From: CAMDPA01 sp964574325
Lineage (GTDB): Bacteria; Pseudomonadota; Alphaproteobacteria; Rhizobiales; Hyphomicrobiaceae
NCBI GenBank assembly: GCA_964574325.1
Contig: CAZNMY010000002.1
Coordinates: 1-64,000, forward strand
DNA length: 64,000 nucleotides
Direction: 5' to 3'
Positions 17,543 through 25,870 of the stretch are shown here, piece by piece; the stretch's first letter is position 1, and every line of letters begins with the position of its first letter. A program made the position numbers and the translations under genes. A model generated the notes under the pieces. The model ran no database searches and had not been told where the DNA came from. It was given only the letters and a program-made list of their open reading frames with translations.

Positions 17543-18867
17543 CGTACAAACCCACCACCATCCTCAATGTCTATCTGGACGCTGGTGAGCGCCGCAAGGT
17601 CGGCCGGCTTGCAACCCAGGGCCGTCGCATCCTTTTCGAATGCGATCCCGGTTTTCTGGCCTCTGGACTCCCAATCTCGCCGTTCCATCTGCCGCTGCGG
17701 TCAGGCGTGCAGACCGGCGATCCCGCCATCTTCGATGGTCTCTTTGGCGTGTTCAACGACAGCCTCCCCGACGGCTGGGGCCGCTTGCTGCTAGACCGCG
17801 CGGTGGAGAAGCAAGGCATCGATCGTGGTCAGCTGACGCCGCTCGACAGGCTCGCCCATGTCGGCGTTCACGGCATGGGCGCGCTGAGCTACGAGCCCGA
17901 CCATAGCGGTGGCGACCGCAAGGCGATGACCCTCGATCTCGCCAAACTGGCGGCCGAGGCCGAAACCGTTCTGGCGGGGGAGGAAGGCGCAGTCATCGAG
18001 AAGCTGCTGAAGCTCAATGGTGCCTCGGCCGGTGCGCGTCCCAAGGTGGTCGCGCAAGTCAGCGCCGATCACTCCAAGATCATTCACGGGCCTACCACGC
18101 TGCCCGCAGGATACAGCCACTGGATGATCAAGTTCCCGTCGGCCAACGACAGCAAGGACGCCGGCCCCATCGAATACGCCTACAGCCTGATGGCCAAGGA
18201 AGCGGGCGTCCCGATGCCCGAGACCCATTTGTTCCGCTCGAAAACGCGGCAGCGGTATTTTGGGATTAGGCGCTTCGACCGAGATGGCGACCGGCGCGTG
18301 CACATGCACTCACTCTCTGGCCTGATGCACGCCGATCATCGTCTGCCCACGATGGATTACGACGGGCTTCTCAAGGTGACGCTGCTACTGACCAAGGATG
18401 TGCGCGAGGTGGAAAAAGCCTTCGCCATCGCTTGCTTCAACGTGCTTGCGCACAACCGCGATGACCACTCCAAAAACGTGTCCTTTCTGATGGACGGTGC
18501 CGGCGCGTGGCAACTCGCGCCCGCTTATGACCTGACTTTCTCCTTCGGCCCTGGCGGCGAGCAGAGCATGATGGTGATGGGCGAAGGCAAGTCGCCGGGC
18601 GTCGCCCAATTGCGGGCACTCGGCGAGAAGCATGGGCTGCGCGCGACGAACGCCATCATCGACCGTGTGATGGCAGCCACGGCACGCTGGGCCATTCATG
18701 CCGAAGCCGCTGGCGTCACCAAAGCGTCTGCCACGAAGATCCAGAAAGGCATCGCCGCAATCGCCGCGCGTGGCGTGCCGCGACCAGCGAAGGCGAAAGC
18801 CACGAAGCCCGCCAAGCCGAAGTCGACCAAGAAGCCGGCGAAACCTAAGGGCACTCGCAAGAAATAG
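17539..18867 (+). CDS. hipA: HipA-like serine/threonine kinase toxin
   Basis: A 442-residue HipA-family toxin. The N-terminal subdomain (couple_HipA) covers about residues 10-110 with FGVFNDSLPDGWGRLLLDR. The kinase core follows with GASAGARPKVVA, HWMIKFPSAND and the catalytic segment AHNRDDHSKNVSFL, whose N, D and N residues are intact. HipA kinases inactivate aminoacyl-tRNA synthetases and cause growth arrest. The last 35 residues are an unusual Lys/Pro/Ala repeat tail (KPAKPKSTKKPAKPKGTRKK) of the kind found in DNA-binding histone H1-like tails. The gene overlaps hipB, so the pair is cotranscribed. Confidence 0.93.
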   Translation: MTYKPTTILNVYLDAGERRKVGRLATQGRRILFECDPGFLASGLPISPFHLPLRSGVQTGDPAIFDGLFGVFNDSLPDGWGRLLLDRAVEKQGIDRGQLTPLDRLAHVGVHGMGALSYEPDHSGGDRKAMTLDLAKLAAEAETVLAGEEGAVIEKLLKLNGASAGARPKVVAQVSADHSKIIHGPTTLPAGYSHWMIKFPSANDSKDAGPIEYAYSLMAKEAGVPMPETHLFRSKTRQRYFGIRRFDRDGDRRVHMHSLSGLMHADHRLPTMDYDGLLKVTLLLTKDVREVEKAFAIACFNVLAHNRDDHSKNVSFLMDGAGAWQLAPAYDLTFSFGPGGEQSMMVMGEGKSPGVAQLRALGEKHGLRATNAIIDRVMAATARWAIHAEAAGVTKASATKIQKGIAAIAARGVPRPAKAKATKPAKPKSTKKPAKPKGTRKK

Positions 18868-18991
18868 CGGCACTCGATTCTGGCTGTTAATTGCCGTTCG
18901 ATCCTTGCGGCGTCATGCAAAGCGTGGTCGGTCTGGGTTTTCATGATGCAAGGTCCATGGTATGGCTCAGCTCTCAGCCAGCGAGGCGCCG

Positions 18992-19588
18992 ATGCCGAAG
19001 AAAATCGATCCTTCAAAAATTCTGGCAGCCCATGCGACACTGTTCTCCGAGAACGGAGAGCGGGCGGTAGAGCTTGCCCGTACTTATGGCGAGGCCCTTG
19101 TACGTTTGGAAGCGGTCGTCGCCGATATCGAAGCCGACAAGCGCCTGAAGCCCTCGGAGCGCACCGACGTCCTCCTCCAGCTGTCGAGGCATCTGCCGGC
19201 GCGTCTCTCGCCAAAGGCGGGAGGTGAGAAAGAACTCCCCGACGTGCCGCCTGTCGCCTACCGCAGCTATAAAAACGCAGTCGAAGGCGGCTTCGCGCCG
19301 AACCTCAACCCTGTCGAGTTCACGCGTAAGGTCTACGCCTCGTGGATCGGAGAGGGGCTAACCAGAAAAGACCTCAACGAGATCGACCCCGATCTCTACA
19401 AGGCGCTGGCCGTTTGGGAGCATCGCCACCCCGAGCAACGCATTCATGAGTTGCCGACGGCAACCCAGGTCATCGACGAGAAGATTGCCCTCCTATCCGC
19501 CGAGATGTCGGAGGAGGAGTTGCGCAAGCTGGGCTCGGCCATCCAATCGAGGCACCGCCGCAAAAAAGCACAGCCGAATGAAAACTGA
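18992..19588 (+). CDS. Hypothetical plasmid protein, paralogue of the gene at 38234
   Basis: A protein of 198 residues from the ATG at 18992 (MPKKIDPS, with GAGG five bases upstream); an ATG at 18962 is also possible. I do not know the family. The C-terminal 90 residues closely match another protein in this window (38234-38728): both contain FxRxVYAxWIGxGLTRxxL and YKALAVWEHRHPE, followed by a helical tail rich in Arg and Lys. The N-terminal half is helical and differs from the paralogue. The shared core probably folds as a compact helical domain. It lies downstream of hipBA but on its own start. Confidence 0.75.
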   Translation: MPKKIDPSKILAAHATLFSENGERAVELARTYGEALVRLEAVVADIEADKRLKPSERTDVLLQLSRHLPARLSPKAGGEKELPDVPPVAYRSYKNAVEGGFAPNLNPVEFTRKVYASWIGEGLTRKDLNEIDPDLYKALAVWEHRHPEQRIHELPTATQVIDEKIALLSAEMSEEELRKLGSAIQSRHRRKKAQPNEN

Positions 19589-19723
19589 GGCTTGCTAAAT
19601 TTTGCATTTATGTTATGACAATCGTAGCGGCGCTCAGCGTCGCGCGTGAGCCGCGTCTCCTCTCAACCCCCAGCACCGGATCAACCAACTTGAGCCTTAC
19701 CCAGGCCCATGGAGCGACACGTC

Positions 19724-19966
19724 ATGTCGACGCACAAAGAAGTGCAAGGGGCGGACTTCTCGCCCCTGCCCCGCATCATCTCCAAGAAAGAGCTGTTGCG
19801 GATCGTGCCCTACTGCGACCAGCACATTCTGCGGCTGGAGAAGAAGGGCAAGTTCCCACGCCGGCTGGACGTCGGCGAGAACCGGGTCGGTTGGGACTAC
19901 GACCAGATCGTGGCGTGGATCAAATCACGCCCTCGCCGCACCTACGGCGACGAGAACGACCAGTAA
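19724..19966 (+). CDS. AlpA-family DNA-binding protein
   Basis: An 80-residue protein with an AlpA/MerR-like winged helix: ISKKELLRIVPYCDQHILRL, EKKGKFPRRLDVGENRVGWD, then YDQIVAWIKSRP. The ATG at 19724 has GGAG nine bases upstream and gives MSTHKEVQG; an ATG at 19709 overlaps that site and is less likely. Such proteins often control excision or replication genes of mobile elements. Here the next gene is an AAA+ ATPase of the replicon region, separated by a terminator-like hairpin, so the regulator may be expressed alone. Confidence 0.83.
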   Translation: MSTHKEVQGADFSPLPRIISKKELLRIVPYCDQHILRLEKKGKFPRRLDVGENRVGWDYDQIVAWIKSRPRRTYGDENDQ

Positions 19967-19973
19967 CCACCTG

Positions 19974-20010
19974 AAACCCGTCCCTCACACGAGCGGCGGG
20001 TTTCTTCTTC
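19974..20010 (+). terminator. Putative terminator after the AlpA-like gene
   Basis: AAACCCG at 19974-19980 pairs with CGGGTTT at 19997-20003 and is followed by CTTCTTC. The loop is long (16 bases), so the strength is uncertain. It lies 8 bases after the stop of the AlpA-like gene. Confidence 0.5.
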
Positions 20011-20032
20011 CCGCCTTGCCGGAGTGACGGCC

Positions 20033-21418
20033 ATGACGACCAAGACCAAACCCGCTAGCGATCCAGCAGTACCCGACCGGCAATCGCCGATCCCAACCGA
20101 ACCAATGCTCGATGATCTCGCCGGCATGGATGCCGCCCGTACCTGGGGGCTGCGCATGGCGCGCCATCTCAAAGCCTACGCCCGAGACGAGATGCGCTGG
20201 CGTGACATCGCGCCGGGATGCGTGCTGCACGGCCCGCCCGGTACTGGCAAGACTACCTTCGGCAAAGCACTCGCTGCGACCTGCGGCCTCCCGCTCGTCG
20301 AAACCACTTTCGGCGAATGGCAAGGCTCCGGTGAAGGCCATCTGGGGTCGTTGCTCAAGGCGATGGCCGATGTGTTCGCGACCGCGCGCGCGGTCAAGCC
20401 CTGCATCCTATTCATCGACGAGCTGGATTCGATTCCGTCGCGCGGCTCGACCCGGCACAACGACACCTACTGGATGGCCGTCACCAACGAACTGTTGAAG
20501 GCGCTCGATAAGATCGGCCAGGCCGAAGGCGTTGTCGTGATCGGCGCCTGCAATCATCCCGACCGCCTCGATCCAGCCGTTGTCCGTTCCGGCCGAATGG
20601 ACACCAAGATCAAGATTGATCTCCCCGACGTCACGGCACTCGCCAACATATTGGAGCACCATCTCACCTTGATCGATCGGCTTGCCCTCATGAGGGAAAC
20701 CAAACGGTCGGACTTGAGCGAGATCGCCAAATACTGCGTCGGCATGTCCGGCGCCGATATCGCCCGACTCGTCCGTGAAGCACGCGCCAAAGCCGGCGAT
20801 GCCGACCGCTATATCACCGTGGCGGACATCATGGCCTCCCTTGGCCACACCGATCACGCCATGGCTCCCGACGAACGCCGCCGCCTTGCCGTGTATGAGG
20901 CTGGCTGCGGCGTGGCGCGCTACCGCCTCGGCCTCGCGTCCGAGATCACCATGTCGATCGCATCGCGGAACGGTTCCGACTGTGTGCCCATATCCCTCGA
21001 TCCACGCACCGCGACGCGCAACCTGATCGATCGGCATATTACGGCGCTGTTGGCTGGACGCGCGGCTGAGCAAATCTTCTGCGGCTCGGTCAGTGGTGGT
21101 GCCGGAGGTGGCGAGCACTCGGCATTGGGCCAAGCAACGCGCTTGGCGCTCGAAGCCGTCGCCACACTGGGACTTTCCGAGACGAAGCCGCTCGGCTGGT
21201 ATCCCGGCGACAAAGGTGCCGACCGGAACCGGTTTCCGCATCACGTGATCGAAGAGGTCGACGCGATGTTAGCGGAGCGTTATGAGGCCGCTCTTGCTCT
21301 CATCGGCCACGAATGGGATTTTGTGAACCTGGTCTCCGACGCCCTCGCAAGGAATCGGGCCCTCTCCCACCGCGAGTTCGTTCTGCTCGACCGGCGTCCG
21401 CGATCCGAGGCCGCGTGA
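20033..21418 (+). CDS. AAA+ ATPase with degenerate FtsH/M41-like C-terminal domain
   Basis: A 461-residue protein from the ATG at 20033, eight bases after GGAG. The AAA+ module has Walker A GPPGTGKT (residues 67-74), Walker B ILFIDELDS (D129, E130), and the second region of homology GACNHPDRLDPAVVRSGRMD. A C-terminal domain of about 165 residues resembles the FtsH M41 peptidase, but the zinc site HEAGH is replaced by YEAGC (288-292) and the later metal ligand region reads GGGEHSA, so it cannot be a normal protease. There is no membrane segment. It may act as an unfoldase or remodeller of replication or partition proteins on the adjacent replicon. That role is inferred from position. Confidence 0.85.
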   Translation: MTTKTKPASDPAVPDRQSPIPTEPMLDDLAGMDAARTWGLRMARHLKAYARDEMRWRDIAPGCVLHGPPGTGKTTFGKALAATCGLPLVETTFGEWQGSGEGHLGSLLKAMADVFATARAVKPCILFIDELDSIPSRGSTRHNDTYWMAVTNELLKALDKIGQAEGVVVIGACNHPDRLDPAVVRSGRMDTKIKIDLPDVTALANILEHHLTLIDRLALMRETKRSDLSEIAKYCVGMSGADIARLVREARAKAGDADRYITVADIMASLGHTDHAMAPDERRRLAVYEAGCGVARYRLGLASEITMSIASRNGSDCVPISLDPRTATRNLIDRHITALLAGRAAEQIFCGSVSGGAGGGEHSALGQATRLALEAVATLGLSETKPLGWYPGDKGADRNRFPHHVIEEVDAMLAERYEAALALIGHEWDFVNLVSDALARNRALSHREFVLLDRRPRSEAA

Positions 21419-21439
21419 CGCTGGTCTGTGCGTAACTCC

Positions 21440-21521
21440 AAAAGTGAGAGATTGGGCGGAGCCCGAGTCGCAGCACGGATTCCGTGCCCTCTGCCGATTC
21501 GAAAAGTGAGAAATTGGGCGG
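21440..21521 (+). repeat. Upstream iterons of the replication origin
   Basis: Two 20-base copies (21440-21459 and 21502-21521) of AAAAGTGAGAAATTGGGCGG or a one-base variant. A partial copy follows at about 21524-21535 and an inverted partial copy with CCTCACTTTT at about 21565-21574. These are the reverse complement of the array after the rep gene. They lie before the chosen rep start and probably allow the initiator to repress its own promoter. Confidence 0.85.
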
Positions 21522-21592
21522 CAAAAAGTGAGACGCCGGCAATTGTGAACTCACCTATTGACTGCCTCACTTTTCCTCGGCACGGTTGGATT

Positions 21593-22504
21593 GTGAGTAA
21601 ACGGACTATTGCGCCCTACACTGGACAATCCAACGAGCCCGAGGCCTTAAGACCGACAGGGAGCCTGCTCGCGACCGACATCAAGGTAACAGGCCAGCCG
21701 CTCGATCCCACCCATATGGGCCGCATCATCAAGCCGCGCGAGCTGGTCGACATCATCGAACTGACGCCGCTCAACCGCTCCGAGACCATCCTCTACAATC
21801 AGCTCCTCGCCCACGCCTGGAACAACATCAAGACCAACCCCGTCCACAAGGTCTTGAAGGCAAGCCTCCGCGGCACGCATGAGAGCAACGACCGCCTCCA
21901 CGACGCTTTCGACCGTCTGATGAGCGCCTGGGCCAAGATCCGCGCCCGCGATCCCCAGACAGGTGAGATGGCGACGTTCCGGGTTCACTTGTTGGGCACC
22001 AACAAGGAAGAGGACAAGGACGACGGGTATTTCTACTACACCTTCCCACCCGACCTTCTGGCCGTGATCAGCCAGAGCAAGGCGTGGGCGACCATCAAGT
22101 CGCACATCATGTACGCGCTGCGCTCCAAATACTCGATCCGCCTCTACGAGATGGTCGAGCGCCGGATCGGCTTGATGAAGCAGCACGAAGAGTTCACGAT
22201 CGAGGAGTTCCGCGCGCTTCTCGGCGTGCCCGAGGGCAAGCTCGAACGCTATGCCGACTTCAACAAGCACTGCCTCAAACCCGCCCTCGACGAGGTCAAT
22301 CACCTGACCGACTTCAACGTCGAGGTGATGGCCATCAAGAAGGGCCGCTCCGTCGAAAAGCTCCAGCTGAGCTGGTTCAAGAAATCGCCGAATGCCTTGA
22401 AGCGCGCCTTCGACGAGCGCGAGAAAAGCCGGATCGGCCGCCAGGCCCGCTGGAATGGCTCGGTCGAGGTGATCAGCTTCGACAACAGCAACCGTGAAGA
22501 CTGA
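21593..22504 (+). CDS. repA: Plasmid replication initiator, Rep_3 (RepB/RepA-like) family
   Basis: A 303-residue initiator. The frame is open further upstream, but that part is translated iteron DNA, so the GTG at 21593 (VSKRTIAPYTGQ) is taken. Two winged-helix units are visible: the first around RSETILYNQLLAHAWNNI to RLMSAWAKI, the second around AVISQSKAWATIKSHIMYAL, YSIRLYEMVERRIGL and FTIEEFRALLGVPEGKLERY, ending with KHCLKPALDEVN. These are hallmarks of iteron-binding Rep proteins, which open the origin and couple copy number to iteron occupancy. Iterons on both sides of the gene support this fully. It is the best evidence that this region is, or was, an autonomous plasmid. Confidence 0.92.
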   Translation: MSKRTIAPYTGQSNEPEALRPTGSLLATDIKVTGQPLDPTHMGRIIKPRELVDIIELTPLNRSETILYNQLLAHAWNNIKTNPVHKVLKASLRGTHESNDRLHDAFDRLMSAWAKIRARDPQTGEMATFRVHLLGTNKEEDKDDGYFYYTFPPDLLAVISQSKAWATIKSHIMYALRSKYSIRLYEMVERRIGLMKQHEEFTIEEFRALLGVPEGKLERYADFNKHCLKPALDEVNHLTDFNVEVMAIKKGRSVEKLQLSWFKKSPNALKRAFDEREKSRIGRQARWNGSVEVISFDNSNRED

Positions 22505-22514
22505 CCGAACCGCT

Positions 22515-22709
22515 CCGCCCAATCTCTCACTTTTGGATCTTGGCAGCGCCTACCGCCCATTTTCTCACCTAAGGGCTCAGAGGCGACTCCAAAGGCTCGG
22601 ATTCCGCCCACTTCCTCACCTGAACCCGCCCGTTCTCTCACTTGAGCCGCCCAATCTCTCACGCGACTCGGCCCATTATCTCACCTATCCCGCCCATATT
22701 CTCACTTTT
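22515..22709 (-). repeat. Iteron array, probable origin of replication
   Basis: Seven 20-base copies of CCGCCCAATCTCTCACTTTT or close variants start at 22515, 22553, 22604, 22626, 22647, 22668 and 22690. The last five are 21-22 bases apart, two helical turns, so bound initiators would lie on one face. The array starts 10 bases after the rep stop. The following stretch to 22800 is AT-richer (CTGAATCTTGAATCATTGAATAA) and could be the opening region. Confidence 0.9.
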
Positions 22710-23230
22710 GGCCGCGCAAACCACTGTTCTTGCGTGCAAATTCAGGCGCTGAATCTGAATCTTGAATCATTGAATAAAGAGAACGGGGTCTCGACAGCGC
22801 CAACGCCGGCAAAAGTGAAACGACTTCGCCAGATGAAAGCGCCTCGCTGCGCTCAGCGTCAATGGCGTGACCGCATACGCGGTCACAAACCATACTCACC
22901 CTCACCCTTCGCTCGCGTAACCGCTCGCTCGCCGCACCTAATAGAAGGAATCCGCTTCGCGGATACGCATATTGATCCTAGCTGCGGTACCAATGCCCCT
23001 CACAAAACCATCAGTGCTAACGGCACAACCGTAAAGGGGCTTAGCGAGATGAAGCGTGTGGCTCCAACATCCTATGGCGCCCCCCATCTCCCTTGTGGAT
23101 AGGCCCAGATCGGGCCAGAGGACGTCCGACAGCAGGATGAAGATGCATCGCCGCCACCCTGCCCTACCGAACATCAAGGACGCACCAGCCGCGCTCAGAG
23201 CACGGGATGATCTCTCGACATTACCATCTG
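22710..23230. other. Gene-poor region after the iterons with small hairpins
   Basis: No convincing gene. It contains an inverted repeat GTGACCGCATACGCGGTCAC (about 22866-22885), an ATCCGCTTCGCGGAT hairpin (about 22950-22964) and a pair GCCCCT/AGGGGC around 22995-23041. These may be terminators or origin structures. The plus-strand frame covering 22494-23102 mostly translates the iterons and is not believed. Confidence 0.5.
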
Positions 23231-23250
23231 CCGCCCAATTTCTCACTTAA
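23231..23250 (-). repeat. Isolated eighth iteron copy
   Basis: CCGCCCAATTTCTCACTTAA matches the rep iteron consensus at all but two positions, about 520 bases beyond the array. It could take part in handcuffing or regulate the genes to the right. Confidence 0.75.
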
Positions 23251-23342
23251 GGCAGAGCGTTAGAAGCAATTGCTGAAGTGACTGTAGCCGTTTCACCGTA
23301 GACGTCGCGCGCCGATATTCGCCGCCACGGACTTCATGCGTA

Positions 23343-24076
23343 TTTGCCCAAGTGAGCAAATCCACAATTGCCCAAGCGTTGCCTCTGGTCGATGCACCGC
23401 CCGTTGCAGCACGTCGTGCCGACGACCTTCGCCGCGTGAGGGAAAGTGAGGTGAGATGCGTCCGGTCTCACCTCACATGACGGGCATCTTGACCCCTGCC
23501 CTCGTCTTCGCCACGCTATGACCACGCATGGCCACCGACCCCGTCCTTATCGCCTACACGGCAAAGCGCATCTCGACCGGCAAGAAGCTCGTCTGGACGC
23601 GCATCGGGCAAGCCTACCCGCATGAGACCGGCGCTGGCCTGACCGTGGTGCTCGACTCTGTCCCGCTCGACGGTCGCGTCATTCTTCTGGAACCCGACGC
23701 CGCCGATGACGAGCGGTTGAACCGCGAAGCCGCCAAGGCGCACAAGCCGAGCAAGCGCTGAACATCCGCGCACGCATTCTGCCCAACTGCCCAAATCCAC
23801 ACTTGCCCAATTGCATGAGTACCGGCGGCGCGTGCGCGCGCTTCCACAGCAGCTCGATCCCAAAGTGAGAGGTGATGCGACCGATCTCACTCTTCACATC
23901 AGGCCGCGACAATCGATGACGTGATGTCGTCGGCGTCGGCGCGAGTGTGCTGATCCACAAACATGCAATTGTAGATTTATGGGTTTGCCCAATTACCAAA
24001 GGAAGCACTTGGAGGAATGAACGAATACGGTAGCATTTAAGATATTCAATTGGGCGATCGCCCAAATCCATATTTG
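23343..24076. repeat. Dispersed partition-like repeats upstream of parA
   Basis: Four related elements built from CCCAAATCCACA and TTGCCCAATTG lie at about 23343-23376, 23781-23816, 23953-23994 and 24048-24076. The last contains a perfect 16-base palindrome TTGGGCGATCGCCCAA (24050-24065) 36 bases before the parA start. Repeats clustered in front of a parA gene are usual for plasmid centromeres or for the operator of the par operon. A fifth copy lies at 33547-33578. Confidence 0.6.
23528..23761 (+). CDS. Small hypothetical protein, paralogue of the gene at 55773
   Basis: A 77-residue protein of unknown family between two partition-like repeats. It matches the protein at 55773-56006 in this window along its core: both have K/R-x-x-W-T/N-R-I/V-G-x-A-x-x-H, then a Gly-Leu or Gly-Ala step, then LDSVPLDGRV against FDSIPLSGRV. 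The shared part would make a small all-beta domain. The C-terminus is Lys-rich (AAKAHKPSKR). Having two diverged copies on one replicon argues that it is a real gene. It may be a plasmid-borne DNA- or RNA-binding protein; this is a guess from charge. Confidence 0.72.
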   Translation: MATDPVLIAYTAKRISTGKKLVWTRIGQAYPHETGAGLTVVLDSVPLDGRVILLEPDAADDERLNREAAKAHKPSKR

Positions 24077-24101
24077 TATAAATCACTATTTGGGGCATTG
24101 C

Positions 24102-24770
24102 ATGATCATCACATTCGCATCATCGAAAGGGGGCGTCGGGAAGTCGACGACCTGCGCTGCCGTCGCATCCGCGCTCGCACTGGGCGGTGAAAGCGTCCTC
24201 CTGATCGATCTCGATCAGAACCGCACCCTCCAGCGCTGGTCGAAGAAGGCGCCGATCACCGGGCTCACTGTCCAGGCCATCGAGCCCAAGGATTTTGGCA
24301 CCGTCTTCCGCGACAACGCCACCTCCGGTGAATTCGATCACATCTGCATCGATCTGCCAGGGAGCAGGGAGGTCACGCTGTTCAAGGCGCTGGCCCGCTC
24401 CGATCTCGTCATCATCCCAGCCCAAGCGTCGGAGCCTGATCTCCGTGAAGCGTTGGTCGTGGCCGGCGACGTCAAGGACGTCCGCGAGACAACGGGCCGG
24501 CCAATCCCGTATCGCCTCTTGCTGACCAAGGTCTATCCGTTGCGCACGCGCGTGACGGACTTTGCGTATGCCGAGTTGGCACGGCTCGGGTTGCCGCTGT
24601 TCCGTACCGCGCTTGTGGAGCGATCTGCCTACCGGGAGATGTTTCTGAATGGCCAGCCGCCGACGATCACGGAAGCAGGGAAGGGGGCCGGGATCGAAGT
24701 CACCAGCCTCGTCGAGGAGATCAAGGCCATCGTTGCCGAACAACACGAAGAACTCAGAAAGGCTGGTTGA
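24102..24770 (+). CDS. parA: ParA-family partition ATPase
   Basis: A 222-residue ParA of the small, type Ib-like kind, with no N-terminal helix-turn-helix. The deviant Walker A is KGGVGKST at residues 9-16, the Walker A' region reads VLLIDLDQNRTLQRW, and Walker B is FDHICIDLPGS. ATP-dependent polymerisation or gradient formation on the nucleoid by such proteins moves plasmid copies apart. The ATG at 24102 is chosen because MIITFASSKGG is the standard start; the frame opens 12 bases earlier. A perfect palindrome at 24050-24065 is a likely operator or partition site. The RHH gene three bases downstream is the expected partner. Confidence 0.92.
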   Translation: MIITFASSKGGVGKSTTCAAVASALALGGESVLLIDLDQNRTLQRWSKKAPITGLTVQAIEPKDFGTVFRDNATSGEFDHICIDLPGSREVTLFKALARSDLVIIPAQASEPDLREALVVAGDVKDVRETTGRPIPYRLLLTKVYPLRTRVTDFAYAELARLGLPLFRTALVERSAYREMFLNGQPPTITEAGKGAGIEVTSLVEEIKAIVAEQHEELRKAG

Positions 24771-24773
24771 TCC

Positions 24774-25172
24774 ATGAAACAGCAACGCGCACCCTTCATG
24801 CCCGTAACTCCTGATATCGACGACGACGCCATTGAAAGCTTGGCGCGCGGCAAAGGTGTCGGCTCACTCGTAAAGCCAATCGCCAACAGGGGAGGTGAGG
24901 GGGCTTCACCCGTTGAAGCCGCTTCGCCCGCCCTCGTCACGCAGAAGCACACCCATGCGACAGAAGCCGGTACTACTTCCGTACCGACGCCACGCAGTCG
25001 CATGAAAGCGGTCAACCTTGAACTGCCCGACTATGCCTGGACGGAGCTCAAGATCCGCGCGGCCAAGGAGCAAGTGAGCGTACGCCACATCATCATGTCT
25101 GCCTTGAAACAGCACGGCATCGCAATTGCCGAGAGCGATATGATCGAGGATGGGCGCAGACAACGATCATGA
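24774..25172 (+). CDS. Ribbon-helix-helix partner of ParA
   Basis: A 132-residue protein starting three bases after the parA stop. The N-terminal 75 residues are low in structure and Ala/Thr-rich. The C-terminal 50 residues form a ribbon-helix-helix pattern: MKAVNLELPDYAWTELKIRA followed by KEQVSVRHIIMSALKQHGI. In type Ib partition loci a small RHH protein (ParG- or Omega-like) binds the centromere, represses the operon and stimulates ParA. The disordered N-terminus would carry the ParA-stimulating segment. The position and fold make this role likely, although no ParG similarity is visible in the first half. Confidence 0.8.
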   Translation: MKQQRAPFMPVTPDIDDDAIESLARGKGVGSLVKPIANRGGEGASPVEAASPALVTQKHTHATEAGTTSVPTPRSRMKAVNLELPDYAWTELKIRAAKEQVSVRHIIMSALKQHGIAIAESDMIEDGRRQRS

Positions 25173-25246
25173 TTTGCATCACCATCTCGGAGTTGGTTAA
25201 CGATGCGGTTTGACTTTGTATATAAAACATGTTTTTGGTGTATTTC

Positions 25247-25858
25247 ATGAGGCTCATTAATATTACAATAATAGTCATCTTTCTTGTCGGCATTGCCTTT
25301 GCTGTTATTTTTGAATCAAAGCCAATGGAGCCAGATCTATCTGCCACCGGCTTCATTCACGAGCGATCGGACGTGTGGGGTATGCAATCCCAAATGAGAG
25401 AACAATATTCCGCGCGACTTAACTTCTTCTCGGTTAGCCAGATCGATATTGTTATCGATCACACCGCGGATTTTGGTTTTATTACTAAAAGCGACGCACT
25501 CCAGCTGGTAGCCGATGGATTCTCTGGAGTGATAAATAATGCGTCACTCACGGTCGAAAGTGAGACTGCAACCATTCACGCGGACCTGAAAGCGAATAAG
25601 CAATCTCAAGGAAACATATTGAAGGCCACTGTCAGTCTTCTGCCCCCTGATGCGAGCAAACATCAACGATTTTGGGGATTGCAGCTCTCGTTCTCACGAG
25701 ATGATATGGCCACGTCGAAGTTTGTGGCGTCTTACAGCAGTACCGCCACGATTGCATTCTCCAATAACGGACAAACCATCGACATTTCAAGCCTTCGTGA
25801 AGCTCTCTTGGCTACTGGAAAGACTATTGCGCAGCGCCTTAGTATTAGCAACCCCTGA
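25247..25858 (+). CDS. Membrane-anchored hypothetical protein next to the RTX gene
   Basis: A 203-residue protein from the ATG at 25247 (an ATG at 25229 is also possible). A single hydrophobic segment IIVIFLVGIAFAVIF near the N-terminus suggests a signal anchor, with about 180 residues outside the cytoplasm. The body has alternating beta-type segments (LTVESETATIHADL, ATIAFSNNGQTIDIS) and no recognised motif. The base composition is markedly lower in GC than the par genes before it. It ends 12 bases before the giant RTX gene, so both are probably one transcript, and it may be a chaperone, inhibitor or secretion helper for that protein. That is inference from adjacency. Confidence 0.7.
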   Translation: MRLINITIIVIFLVGIAFAVIFESKPMEPDLSATGFIHERSDVWGMQSQMREQYSARLNFFSVSQIDIVIDHTADFGFITKSDALQLVADGFSGVINNASLTVESETATIHADLKANKQSQGNILKATVSLLPPDASKHQRFWGLQLSFSRDDMATSKFVASYSSTATIAFSNNGQTIDISSLREALLATGKTIAQRLSISNP

Positions 25859-25870
25859 TGTGGAGTTTTT

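Noticed and set aside
22494..23102. Long plus-strand frame of about 200 residues after the rep gene
   Set aside because: It translates the iteron array and hairpin-rich DNA, and its composition changes with the repeats. The iterons explain the sequence better.
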